A stretch of DNA of 64,000 bases, taken from the NCBI RefSeq assembly GCF_040183065.1, contig NC_091132.1, forward strand, positions 161,842,602 to 161,906,601, given 5' to 3'. This stretch comes from Periplaneta americana. Its lineage: Eukaryota > Arthropoda > Insecta > Blattodea > Blattidae. A program made the translations under genes and the position numbers. Of the stretch, positions 31,154 through 43,900 are shown piece after piece. Positions within the stretch are counted from its first letter, which is position 1. The number at the start of each line of letters is the position of its first letter. Under the pieces are notes generated by a model. It was not told the origin of the DNA, made no database searches, and saw only the letters and a program-made list of their open reading frames with translations.

Positions 31154-31348
31154 CAGGGGCGTATTTTGCGGGCTACCGGCGGTAGCCCAAGGAAATTACA
31201 AAAGAAAAAGTTTATAATATAACATAATGTAATAATTTTGTATTATTAGTTTTACCATAGTAATTTAAATTAAAGTAATTGTTAGATATATTTTGTATAA
31301 TAATAGGGTCAGCGATAGCCCAAACCCTTTAACCAGTATACGCCACTG
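31154..31348. mobile_element. hAT-type MITE, CAGGGGCGTATT ends
   Basis: 195 bp, ends CAGGGGCGTATTTTGCGGG and TATACGCCACTG. Perfect 8-bp TSD ACTATTTG at 31146-31153 and 31349-31356. Close sister of 14107. 31357-31851 is unit 3 upstream sequence without genes. Confidence 0.9.
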
Positions 31349-32165
31349 ACTATTTGTAAAATCCAAGATTCAGTTGCTGTTTTTCCAGACCAATAGCAGA
31401 TAGATGCCGCGGTATATGGCATCATGTACCATAGCATGTACCATGGCAATACTTAAAAACATGAATGTAGTCAGGGCCTGCCGTCCCGCACACCCCTACT
31501 GCCTCACATTTCATTCTCTTATGTTACACAATTTCACTGCTCTCCCTCCTTCACATATTTTCCTGATTAAATTGGAATACCTAATTTAGCTTTAAATACG
31601 CCGGGATTCAATCACAGGACCTTTCATTTAGTGAACCACTATCCTAGCCATTACGCTACGAATTCGTTGATGAACAAACCCTTAAGAATTATAGCATACT
31701 TACGAACAATTAATATCAAATACTTCCAAAGCTATTAAACATATCACAGTTTTATTATATAATAGAACTGATTTCATTAGTTTGCCATTAAACTTATTAC
31801 AGTTAATAGGGCAAATAGATATCGAATCAATTAACTTTATATTGTACAGGACAAGGCCGCTCACAGAATTTACGGGCCCCTATGCAATACTGTACTCAGA
31901 CCCCTTGAAAAAGTAACAATTACAAGTTACCAGTTTTTCTAACCATAATGATTCTTTGCAAAATAAATAAAAGATAACACCATACACAGATATGAACCTA
32001 AAAATATACACTTTTATTACATGAAAACTTTTATCAAAACTTCACATTAGCACAATATATTATATTCATAAAACATTATTCCTAAACACCTGTAATTTCT
32101 AATTTGCAGTCCAACATCAACAAAGAACTCTCCTTGACTTCAATGATGGAAAATCATCAATTATA

Positions 32166-32956
32166 GGTTCGTTCCAACAACAGTCAGGAACCGTCCGTAA
32201 CCATCGTGAGCATGCGCAGTACAAAAAAAGCGTTTCAACACAATCCGAACCAGTCCTGAACCGGAAACATGTACTGCAGTCGGGCGTTCCAACAAGCTTT
32301 TGACACGGGTTCGGAACGGTCAAAAATAGTCCGTGGATTGAGGCATGTACGGAAGAGTACGCAAGACGCGCATGCGCATAAGCTCACCAACGTCTCCTGG
32401 ATACTGAAGAAAGACATGATCGACTGTTCACATCATTGAGGTTAAAGATGAAAACTGACAGTACAGACGGATAATAAAACTAGATATTTAATTTAAATTT
32501 TCGCCAAAAAGAAAGGGAATGGAAATTATTTGGGTATTAAAACAGTTAATTACAATTTCAACATGCAGCTTTGATTAAAAATATAATAAATAACGTACAT
32601 ACATTAATAATTAAAAAAAGAACTATTTTTAGATGAGAGTCCCCCAGTACACGACTTTGAATTATCGGAATTCTTGCCTTCCATATTTCTTGTCATCTTT
32701 TTATAGAAAATGATTGAAATTATATTTTCTGCAATTAGAATTAGCTGCGAAACGATAATAATTAAGCATCCCGTTCTTAGCAAAGATGATCACAGTTATA
32801 GCATCTCTGGATTTAGTACATAACGATCCGCGAAAGCGTTCCAACAGCGTCCAGTCCAGTTTCAATCCCATAGCAGATGCTCAACTAGCGCATGCGCATA
32901 AGATGGTACAGGAACCGTACATGAACTGATCCATGAACCGCTTGTTGGAACGAACC
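32166..32956. mobile_element. TIR element GGTTCGTTCCAACAA, inside hAT
   Basis: Perfect 15-bp ends GGTTCGTTCCAACAA / TTGTTGGAACGAACC with TA on each side, 791 bp, no frame. Subterminal GGAACG- and GAACCGT-type repeats and CGCATGCGCATAA occur near both ends. It splits the hAT codons RSLHFDDD from IIDDFPSLKSR. Confidence 0.8.
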
Positions 32957-33062
32957 TATCATCATCAAAATGTAAAGACCTAACAAGATTGCTCTCCAGA
33001 CTAAGGAGGCCAAAGTTACTCAGGCATTCTGGACACACTGTTTATCTGAATACATTTTTTAT

Positions 33063-33326
33063 TTAAATTTTGCTGAAGGATCTTTCAGCATCAACAATTG
33101 TCACAGGAATTGTATAGAATATTCTAATGGCTGTGCAGATATTTGGAAATAAACTGACCAGTTTTAATTCCCTCAGACTGTTTAGGAGATTCATAGGTTT
33201 CAGTGGTGTTAGTCCTAAATTAGAGGCATGAATCGATTTTAAATATTTCGGCTCATCACTGATCCCTTTGTTAATGTCTTCATAATATTTTTCGTCAAGA
33301 TTAAATGTTAAGCACAGGAACGCCAT
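33063..33326 (-). pseudogene. hAT C-terminal dimerisation domain remnant
   Basis: Reads LFPNICTAIRIFYTIPVTIVDAERSFSKI (here cut as LFPNICTAIRIFYTIP and VTIVDAERSFSKI), the hATC signature with ERSFS, continuing after a stop as CLSNFGLLSLESNLVRSL. N-terminal parts of the transposase are not recognisable. Confidence 0.7.
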
Positions 33327-33822
33327 TTCGTAATTTCAATTAAGAACCACGCCAAACGAATTATCTTTACACCAAAACCGGATGCTCCCTGGATCAAATT
33401 ATCGTATTTTATAATTGTTCGAATGCAACAAAAGCCAGAAGTCTTGCTAAAGATGTTATTGCTAAAGCACTATGAAATGGCGTTCCTGTGCTTCTCAGCT
33501 CTCGACTTACGTCTGTACTTGTCCATTGTGCAGTTAAACTGTAATCGGTAACACTAATGAACAGAATTTACTAGACAAGTGACAACGAAAAGACGAAAGT
33601 TTCGACACGAAACATACAATGTACTGAAAAGGAAACGTGATCCTGTGACTTCCGTTAGGAAGAATCTAATAGCATATTGTAGTGGGCCAGCCAATACATA
33701 ATTGAACGTGTTCGATACAAGTGATGGGAACATAGTTCAGGCAAATGCCGGGGCCCTCAAGTGTCATGTATGTGAACGTTAATACGGGAAACCTTTATTC
33801 TATTATATAAAAGTCAAATATT

Positions 33823-33892
33823 TAATTAATTGATGAACTAGTGGACTTACTCGTGTTAACACGTGTAAGTCCACTAGTTCATCAATTAATTA
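33823..33892. repeat. 70-bp near-perfect palindrome
   Basis: Two 35-nt arms (TAATTAATTGATGAACTAG ... CGTGTT and complement) with one mismatched pair (33851/33864) and no loop. Lies in the non-coding 3' half of the hAT element. Confidence 0.85.
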
Positions 33893-34039
33893 TATTCAAG
33901 TGTTAAAAGTGCTGTACGCAAGATTCAAAATGGATCAAATATTTACATATGAAGTGGTAATTTTTATTAATTCTACAATTGTTGAGTTAATATATTAAAT
34001 TTATGTAACAAATATTCTTACAAAATTTTATAGTACTCC

Positions 34040-34222
34040 CACATTCTAATATATCCAGTCACGAAGCTCAATACGTAGTAAATATGCAAACATTAGATAG
34101 TTGCTCACCACTAGGATCGCTAATATCGCCTCATTACAGGCAATGCAAAATAGTACCGTCACAGTCTATTGTTTCTAGCATCCTCAAAACTCAAGCTTCG
34201 TGACTGTATATAGTAGACTGTG
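34040..34222. mobile_element. MITE, family CACAGTCTAG, 183 bp
   Basis: Same length and ends as the 11877 copy: CACATTCTAATATATCCAG ... ATAGTAGACTGTG. The 7-bp flanks GTACTCC/ATACTCG match at 5 of 7. Inside the hAT element. Confidence 0.75.
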
Positions 34223-34363
34223 ATACTCGTATGTATCTACGAATAATTGTTCATAATAATAAAAAGCAATCAGACTTACTTAATGTGACGGGCCCTTATT
34301 GCTCACGGGCCCATATGCACTCGCACCCTTTGCACCCCCTTCTCGGCAGCCCTAGTACAGGGA

Positions 34364-34890
34364 ACCCAAATGATATGACTACGTTATTATACTTATCCAC
34401 TATCAATTGTGTTACTATACGTATATGCAATCGAATCACTACTCTACTTCATTTACTATTCAATTAATCTTACTTAACTATGTTTCATTGTTACATTTTT
34501 ATTAAGATAGTTCTTGTGCAGACATACGTGACGTCATATATGCCCATTACGTCATCCATCGTGATCGGGAAAACAGCAACACTTCCTTGGGTTGTTCGTT
34601 AATGGTATATACGTAGTGAAGATAACGTTCAACACAGCCCACCGTGTAGACACAAATTATACATGCATCTCAATTGCACCTGCGTTTTCACCTTGATTCT
34701 TTCAATATTTTCCCCAGATTACACATAATTGAACCGTGTAGATGTGCCTTAACAGCCCTAGAATCAGCATGCTCGTTTGTTTGTGTGTGCTGTGAATATG
34801 TGGAATTATTATTCCAGCTACTAATAAGTATATCCAAATGGGTGACATATTCCTTGTCAATTTAAGTTTCCATTTTTTTTTCTTTTTCAG
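34364..34890. other. Unit 3 region before exon A
   Basis: Homologous to 11675-12452 (minus the MITE) and to unit 4. The leader-intron donor seen in units 2 and 4 is ATAAGTAT here. No gene. Confidence 0.4.
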
Positions 34891-34892
34891 CC

Positions 34893-34982
34893 ATGATGGA
34901 CGTAATCAAGATGGAACGTGAGATCGACACTCTAGCATTAGAAGGAAGTAATAAGACAGATGTAGAAGAGGACAAACTTCAG
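34893..34982 (+). CDS. Unit 3 exon A (start exon)
   Basis: Thirty codons from ATG 34893: MMDVIKMEREIDTLALEG, then SNKTDVEEDKLQ. Acceptor TCTTTTTCAG at 34890, donor CAG/GTATCC, phase 0. Four residue changes from unit 2, no frame damage. The intron 34983-36823 hosts a foldback-like element. Confidence 0.75.
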
Positions 34983-37900
34983 GTATCCCATATGAATGAT
35001 TACTAGTTGCTAGTTATTTTCTAAATATTTCGTTTATAGCAATATAGCTTACGGTGTGGGCAAAAAAAACATCCTACAATGACTGGGCGCGAGAGACCAC
35101 ACATGGACGAGTCTGATCAGCTGAATAATGAGCTACTAATTTCCACATACCTCACTGATGGTGCACTATGATCTGACCAGTGCAGGGGTATCTTATGGGT
35201 ATCGTGATGTTCTTCCCTGCCAATTTAACTCGTTCTCTGAACCAGACTTCGCGACTTGTTGTAGTTTCTCAGACTCATCAGAATGATTCTGAGTGGACTG
35301 CGTTATTATACAACGGTTAAAGTGTTATGACAAAATTTCTACCTGGCGAATACGCATCGGTTAATGCACCAGACAAATTCAGTTCCTAAACTGGAAGAAT
35401 AGTTTATTTGTGATGCCTTACTACTAGTTTCATCGGCAAGGAGATGTTAAACATGGCACTCATTTCTTACCATGATCATAGCTTTGAGATACAGATTAAA
35501 TAGCCTGCATTCTAACTTGACTTTCTGTAGTATTATAATGAGAGATAATTGCTCCTCGAATGAACATTTAAGATAACAAATCTGCTAATTTCTGTCATTG
35601 ATTACCCTTAGAATAAATATCTAATGGAATAAATCATTTTAAAACAGTATACAGATGATATATTCATTTCTATATATCCACAGACAAAATGTCCAGTTTC
35701 TTCTGTCCTTTACAATAAAGTCCATAAATTTATAGGCCCTGTTATTTAAAGTCCACTACATTACAGGTCCATTTGTAGTTCTGTCCACAGATGGAATTTC
35801 CGTAATTTAAATGATCCACAAATCTGAAGAAATAACCAGTTTAAAAAATCATCAGTCTGTCAACATTTGGTAGACATTTGCATTAGCAACACTCCTGGCA
35901 TTCCAAATATCTCATTTCACACATCTCCAATAAATGAGGGGTCAGCGCAACAGTGGTCTAACCCTTCTCAATGCGAAAAATTAAATAATGGGCCTTCTAT
36001 TGATTTTGACGTGAACTATCTTCCTATGAATTGGAATAGACCAATCCAGCATTATATATCTTCTTAGGAAGCATGTAATTTTTTCCCTAAAAGATATCAC
36101 TTATAAATATATATGTAACTTAACATTGCTTTGTCTACATTAAAAAAGTGGCTTAAACCACTGTTGCGCTGACCTCAGTTTCATTCTTAATTTTTGAAAG
36201 ATGATAGACTCTACCATTGTGAATAGAAATTTCTTATTCTGATTCCAAAAATTTACTTCACTTCTAGTGACGTCAGATGTATTATGGACATTATAATTAA
36301 TTGACAGTAAAAGTCATTGTATATAATATATATGGACAAAATTTCTTGTGGACATATTTGTTTATGGATTAAATGTCTATGGACATTATGTTCAGTGGAC
36401 ACAATGCTTGTGGACATAACGTGATTATGGACAGTTTTTCTTTTGACTTGATGCAAAATGGACATAACTGTAGTGGACCAATCATCCTGAAACCTTTAAA
36501 ACATGTTTCAAATTTCCCACCATGCATTTTATAAATAAATAAAGTAATTCTGAAGTGAAGTGTGTTTGTATGTGCAAATGTAAAGTGGCGTAATAATGTA
36601 CTTGAACAAAACAATCTAATAATATACAGCTGTTCTCTTATATGCTGCGTTACCATGCTTTCCATACAAATTATATCACAACTGACTCTGATGTGTGTAC
36701 ACGTGCTTTCGTTGACTTCAGGATTTAAAAAGTACAGTGGAGGGCCATTAAAAATTGTCACTGGTTTATCGTGAAGTACTACATATGGTACATTTCATTA
36801 TTATTGTGTTTTATGTGTTGCAGGAAGGAAATGTATTAGATCTGCAAGTGACTGGAATAAAGACAGAATGTACAGACAACAGCAGTGATGTAAAATCTGA
36901 GATGACATTTGATAAAACTCATATGCCAATTGACATTTCCTTCGTCAAAAGTGAAGTCGAGGTGAGTGCAGTTTATTTAGTGTGTTGGTCGCTAGTTCTC
37001 TCTGTTCTTCACTGGCTGATGTGGCTGCTACATTCGGGTGACCAGGGGATACGATTGATGCCTTCATGCAGTTCATTTCTTCATCCTACATTTTTCGTGA
37101 TTCTTTTCCACCACTGTTTTATCAACAGTAATCTCACGAGAGGTTTTGATTTATCTAGAGAAAATCAAAACTCGAGTGGGATTTAATTGACTATTACACG
37201 ATTAGAAGAAAGTATATAAAGATTATAAGTAACAAAGTACTCCAATACAATAAAATATTAATTGACTTACGAAAATAAACCTGTCTTCAAATGTATTATT
37301 GCACCATTACGCTAGATGGCAGTTGTGCCAACTATTTAATCTTCATTGAACTCTGTAGACGGTTACTAGTCAAGAAAGCTTTGTTGATTCAGTTTCATTT
37401 TTATTAAGACAGTTGCATTCCACTTCAATTATCCGAATCCCAGTAATCAACGTCACTTGACAGATGATTTTCAATAAATCTTAATATTAAACAATCTCTG
37501 ATACGTGACTATCCATTATATCATATAGCAGAAGCTATAACATAACCTAACTAATATACACAAGTGTTAGAAAAGTTTTAATTAACGACGACGACATAAT
37601 AAATAAACATGAATAATTTTAAAAGGAATAATTATTGAATGTACAATTTTCAAATTTGAATGTGGTTGGTGGTTCAATTGATATTATATTGGACGTGTGC
37701 GTAATAGAAGTGGAACTCTTTGTTTTAGGCCTACATGGTGCATTCAACTTATTCAGGATTTCAGAATGAATAATTTTAAAAGGAATAATTATTAAATGTA
37801 CAATTTTCAAATTTGAATGTGGTTGGTGGTTCAATTGATGTTATATTGGACGTGTGCGTAATAGAAGTGGAACTCGTTGATTTAGGCCTACATGGTGTAT

Positions 37901-40900
37901 TCAACTTATTCAGGATTTCCGAATGGTGCTCTTCATTTATTTGTAAATCGGATTTCAGAAGATGCATAGGTATGATCAGTGATTTTTATTAATTCTTTTT
38001 TCTTGAATGCCAATGCGAGTGATATTTGAAACTGCCGTGCATCGACTGGAGTGGTTTGTAATTTTATATATATTTTTGACGTCCAGACCAGCGCAGTTTC
38101 AAATGTTGGCAAACAAAGAAACAAATGCTAGGGACGCGATAAAATTAAACAAATGCTAGGGACGCGATAAAATTGTGCGATAAGCAGCCATGATTGGTTG
38201 AAATACGTCCTTTCGTACCGTTTTATTGGTCAAAAGTAGTATGACGTAGTAAGAGTGTAATAGTCATAAAAATACAATTGTTTAACGTATGCAAAATATT
38301 ATACAGGTTGATGATTTCATCCCCACTGATTAATTTTACCATGCCTCCTTGATTTTAATTCCCAGTCCAGTACACAATGTGGGCCACTCTCAGTTAATCC
38401 CGTAGTAGGTGACTAAAGTTGTAATTTGCACCTGGTTTAGGAAATAATCTTAATTCTGTTTTTTTTCTTTTCAGTTCTTCTCTTTACATTGTATATTAGT
38501 CAAACTTCACATGTTTGTTGCCCATTTCTTGGTACAATTTCTTTATAATTACGCAATAAAGTCATGTCACAAAGACTACTTTAGAGTTCCTTTCTCCATC
38601 CTCCTCCATTCTGCAGTACGTATTTTCATCACACTAACCTACATGGGGAGGAGGAATTAATCGTCTCTTCACACCCAACCCTTCAGTAAACCAATGGAGA
38701 GATTTGTGAACTCTGAAATCATTCGAGACGAGAATAAGTTGCTTTAATTCCACAGGAATTGGAGATCGATGATGCTATATGTGCCCTCTCACACGATGTT
38801 GATAATTCAAAATATGATTGAAATCGGGGGCTCGCGTCCTTAAAACCCCAACTTCCCCTCTTATTTTTCTTCCAGCCTACACCATTTCACTATCCACTCT
38901 TCCTCACATATTTTTCTCTATTTCACCCTCTACATACTTTGTTCTAAAGAAGTGCTTCATCTGAATGTGGAATACATCACTTAACTTTGAATACCCCGGG
39001 ATTCGATCTTGGAACCTTTCGTTGGGTAAACCACCATCATAGGCATGATGTTACGAATTCGTTGAAGAACAAGCCGTTAAAAATTATATTTAGACATTCA
39101 ATATATCAGTTAATCCGTTATATAACACAAGTCAATTTATTAGTTTGCTAATGAATATTAATTTCGCAAATATATTTCAAATTAAATAACTTGCATTATA
39201 CAGATGAGCAAATTAATATGATAAATATCCAAAAAATGGCGTTACTCCACTTACCTACTAACAAATGCCTTATTTACGTATATTAAATGGATTTACTACA
39301 CTACTCCATTTAGACAAAAGACTTTAATATTCTAGTAATCTTACGATGACTAGTGCATCACGAAAGAACTTTAACTTGCACGAATTATGTAAAGCCATGG
39401 ACACAGCGAACGAAAGTAGTGTAAATTGATGCATCGAACAAGGATTATTAGTTTACCAGATAAAACACTAAAAACCGAGGATCTATATACTGTATATTTG
39501 AGTACTCGTAGCGCCATTCCGAGAGTGCAAACTGAAGATCACAAGCTCACCAAATATTTATCGAAGAAAAGCATACCTGGATTAGGGACATACACCATTA
39601 ACACCTAGAACCCACACAAACACTGAACAACAACTTTGAGGTGATCTAAATTATTACCATTTTATAAAAACAATTTTTCGTACTTGCAAAGTAATGTACA
39701 TATGCATGTCGTCATATAAACCTCTCACGTCATCCAAAATATTGATCAGACAACAGCGACTCTTCATTGGATACTTCCGACTTTTCATATACATTATTTC
39801 ACTACTGACACTGGAGTTGGTACACGTGAAATCCTTGACATCAGGATTATTAATAGAGTGGATACACTATAAAAGCAGTGAGTTGTTTTTCGTGAAAGAC
39901 TTATGTTTTATGACACAATTATTATGTTGTATATTTTGCAGGAAGGAAATGCATTAGATCTGCTCATGACCGAAATAAAGACGGAATGTATGGATCATAG
40001 CTATGATCTGAAATCAGAGATGACATTTGAGGAATCTCCTGAGCCAAGTGACTTTCCCGTCATGAAAAGCAAGGCGGAGGTGAGTGTGTCTGTGCGTATT
40101 TCTGCCTCTGTTACATACAGGCTTGTGTGACTACTAGACTCACGTCACCATCGAAACTATTTTAGCTCTCATGCTGTGCAATTCTTTGTCATGTAGTCCT
40201 TCGTGAAGTTTTTCCGCTCTATTTTTCTCCTAGAGACTGATGTTGAACATTTACTAAATCATATCAGTTTTGAATTTTTTAATCTCTATTGCTAATTCTT
40301 ATAATATTCACTTCTATTTTAATTGACAGTCCAGTATAGGGTTAGTCGGTTGATGAGTAAACTTGTCTATTCTGGCTGGTGTAGGGAATACAGTTAGAGT
40401 AATTAGGTTTCTTTAATTTTTCTTTCCAAATTCTTTTGATAGTTGAAATCCACGTCATTGATGCCTATTTCTTGTGACGTCAGTAGTTGGCAGATATGCA
40501 TGACAGTCACAATTCTCAATGATTATTTCAGAGTATTGGTGGGGTGTGCTTTGAAGACTTGTGAATCTGTCTGTGTGATAGGTTTGTCACTGGATTCTAG
40601 AGTTCCAAAATCACAGCTCCGACATCCACCATCTCTGCCCGATATGGGACTCACAGCCGTAGCGACTGTTGTACGTATAAATGACAGCTTCAGTGTCCAG
40701 ACACTTGCAAGTCACATGGTTATGTTGTTGGTCAACACATATGAGATCTATTTAATATTGTTTCAACTCAAAAGGGTGACGTCTGTCATTCTTTGTTAGT
40801 GAAGCTATGGAGTCGCTATATTCTTCCATGAATGATACTCTTCATCATTCGCAAATATTCTTGATCGAATGTGCATGCCCACATATAGCGATGACAGTTG

Positions 40901-43900
40901 AGAGCGTGTTTTTTCTTTAGTTTGCATGCTGAGCTAATCACTGTTGTTCACATAAAGCAAGGCACTGGCATTTCAATTCAATTTTCTGAAGAGTGATAAA
41001 GATTAACATCTTTCCGCTTATTAAAAGCTGGGTGCTCCTTTTGGTTTATTCAGAGATTTCTTGATTACAGTGATATTGAGTTCTAGGAGAATTGGAAATC
41101 CACAGACAGGGATGGTTACCTTCGCACAATCGCCAAGAATGATTTGAATACAAAATACAAAATTCACACTCTGACAAAATCACAGCTATTTTGTCGTAGC
41201 TTACACAGTTGGGAGATGTAACAGCAACTCCCAACTTTAGCTTCAGATTTCCCTTGCCATTCTCCTGCACTCTGCAATAGCAACCTCACACTGTTACTTG
41301 GTGAGAACTCTTTAATCGTTTCATTGAGTTCAAACTCCCACCTTAAACGAATACAAAAGATTGGGAACACTAACATGGAACTGGACTCTGGAAAAAATAA
41401 AAATATGAAGGCGTAAGTGAAGTAAATGACAATAATAATACGTGGAATTGTCTCCCTAAATATTCACAAATGAGGAAATTTCTTCCATTGTTGTTTACAC
41501 TATGCAAATTCCTTTTCCTCCGTTTTCAAATTGTTTTAGAATTTTACTGACCTTCGTTGATTTTCGGTTTAATCATATGGTTGTTGTAATTCCGGAGATA
41601 TCTGAAATAGTTTCAAACTACCTTACCAAAAATTTCCATCACCAATTTTACCGTAAAACAATTTTGATGACTTGTCAACTAGGTCTTCCTGAATCCTACT
41701 TACTTATGACTATCTCAGAATACGATTCAAGTTTCACTCTTATTTATTCTCCGAATTGACTTATAGTTTACAAAATTGTTACTTAAAACGGGACATTTTT
41801 CACAAAATGCCATAATATTTTGTTATTTGTGTTTGTTAAATTGATCTTGTTTCTACACCAATAATGCTTGAATTGTTTACTGGATTAAGTATGATTTAAA
41901 ATCTAGTCTGCTGCATTTAAGCTACCATCCAGTGAGCCTTCTGCTAATATTTTTCCATAGGTTATCTTCACATACTCTTTTGCAGGACGAGGCATGTGAG
42001 ATACATAAAGAGCAGGATGAGGTCGAACTACAAGTAACGGCAGAAGAGAATGAAGTATTTACCGAAGGGTGAGTGAAGTGTGTGGGCCTTTACTTTGTTG
42101 TTGGTTTCTTTGCTTTATTTAAATAATAGTGACGAAGAATAGGAATTACTAATTAGTTTCAACATGAGTGTTGTTCAAATGAAGGACTCAATATTCTGAA
42201 TTCCTATGTTCACATGCAAATCAGTCTGTATGTCTCTCTTTGTGTTTGTCTTTCTGTATGCCTGTCTCTCCTTATCTGTTTTTCTGCATCATTTTCTGTT
42301 TGTCAGTCTATTCGTCCATGTATACGTTTGTGTGATTGTCTGTCTATGTATCTTTCCCTCTACCCATCCTGTGAACTTCTTTGTAAACGATTTGTTCTCA
42401 TTTTTCCATTTCCAGTCTCCAAACCTTAAAAGTAGATGACAATAATGTTACCCCCCATATCTTTACTTGAAGTTTTCATTATTTTACACTCTTATATTAC
42501 GATTCAGTTGCTGGATCAGGTGGAACTTGTCAGCTATTTCTCAGTGATTGTCATACTGGACAGTCTAGAAGAATCTGTCATGGGGAATTCCACACAAGAA
42601 AAGCAACTGCGTAAATTCCAATAATCGACATATATGTTTACTGAAATTTTGGTTATGTGAGTTTAAATTATTTTTCGTGGTTTTCTTCTCAACCCATTAA
42701 GAGAAAATGGTGGGTAACTTTCGGTCCTGGACTCATCTCGCTAGCATTGACATCTTCATCTCATTCAGACGCTAGACAACCAACGATAGTTGTTGATAAA
42801 GCGTCGTAAAAGACCAACTAAAAAGCACTTACGAGAATTAACTTGCGTACTTCCACATATACTCACTGACAAAAAAAAATCACGCACGAAAAAGGAGTTG
42901 TGGAAATTGTATGAAACCTGATATGCATAATTGTAACGTTGATGTATGTAAATGATTACAGTATTAGAACAAAATAATAATTTTATTGCTGAGAACTGAC
43001 CACCTGAATTGAGGCTGTAGTACCCTGTTTCTTCAACTCTAGTTTGGATACAAGGTGTAATACAGACAGACATGGAGGCATACAGGTTTCGTATGATATC
43101 CTGCGGCATATCTGTCCATATTTACTGCAACTGGTTCTCTAGATCTTGTAGAGTTCCAGTCTTCTGCATTTGGCGTCCCAGGTGGCCCCAGACATGTTCG
43201 GTTGGTGACAAATCTGGCGATTGTGCAGGCCAAGGAAGTGTGACAATGTTGCAGAGGCATTCCTGTGACACCCTTGTTGTGTGCGGCCGAGCATTATCCT
43301 GCTAAAATAGACCTCCTCGAAGCCATGCCACGAGTGGCAACACATGTGGGAGGAGGATGTCCTGCACATATCGCTGCGCTGTTATTGACCCTCGTATCAC
43401 TACTAGGAGTGACCGACTGTCGAATGTGATGGCCCCCCAGACCAGCACGCCAGCAGGGGGTGCGGTGTGTTGCGCTACAGCTAATGTAGGATTGAGACGC
43501 GCACCACAAGTTCTCCAGGAACGACTACGACCGTCGTCAGAGCTTAAGAGAACCTGGATGCATCGCTAAAGAAGCCCGGTTCCAGTCTGCAGCAGTCCAG
43601 GTTTGCCGCTTACGGCACCACTGCAAATGGAGGCCACGGTGGGCGGGTGTCAATGGCAGGACACGTAATGGGCGCAGTGAGAATAAATTTTCTTCAATCA
43701 AGCGCCTGTAAATGGTTCAAGCAGACACAGCGGCCTGTAATAATGCTGCAACCTGTCTCAGAGTGGCGGGCGGTGAAACAGTTGGATCTGAATTATTTCA
43801 AGGAAAAATTTTTCTGTGGCCGGGTATCGATCCCGGGACTCTTCGCTTAGCGCGCGAACACTCTACCGACTCAGCTACCCCAGGAACTATACACGCCACC

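Larger units (their letters stand above)
31852..34355 (-). mobile_element. hAT element with two MITEs inserted
   Basis: Left end CAAGGCCGCTCACAG and GGGCCCCTATGCAA; right end (reverse) CTAGGGCTGCCGAGA. The duplicated target is TACAGGA/TACAGGGA (31845, 34356), and unit 2 shows the empty site (GAACAGGGAACTC, ~11670). It contains a hAT C-terminal dimerisation domain on the minus strand and is interrupted at 32166-32956 and 34040-34222. Confidence 0.75.
37110..38290. mobile_element. ~1.2-kb unit 3-specific insertion, class unknown
   Basis: Units 2 and 4 lack it: their intron runs directly from TTTTATCATAG-like sequence to ATGATTTCATC. The ends share GACTATTACAC (37182) and its complement GTGTAATAGTC (38256), so it is probably a TIR element. 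It contains the tandem repeats at 37610 and 38119. Confidence 0.5.

Noticed and set aside
35691-36479. CRISPR-like array
   Set aside because: Units are 15-16 bp, degenerate, without spacers, and inverted at the two ends; eukaryotic context.
37619-37967. Minus frames with repeated IEPPTTFKFENCTFNN
   Set aside because: Produced by the 157-bp tandem duplication; not a repeat protein.
40443-40799. 118-codon frame in the unit 3 intron
   Set aside because: No known domain, and the homologous sequences at 18070-18420 and 59870-60000 do not keep it open.
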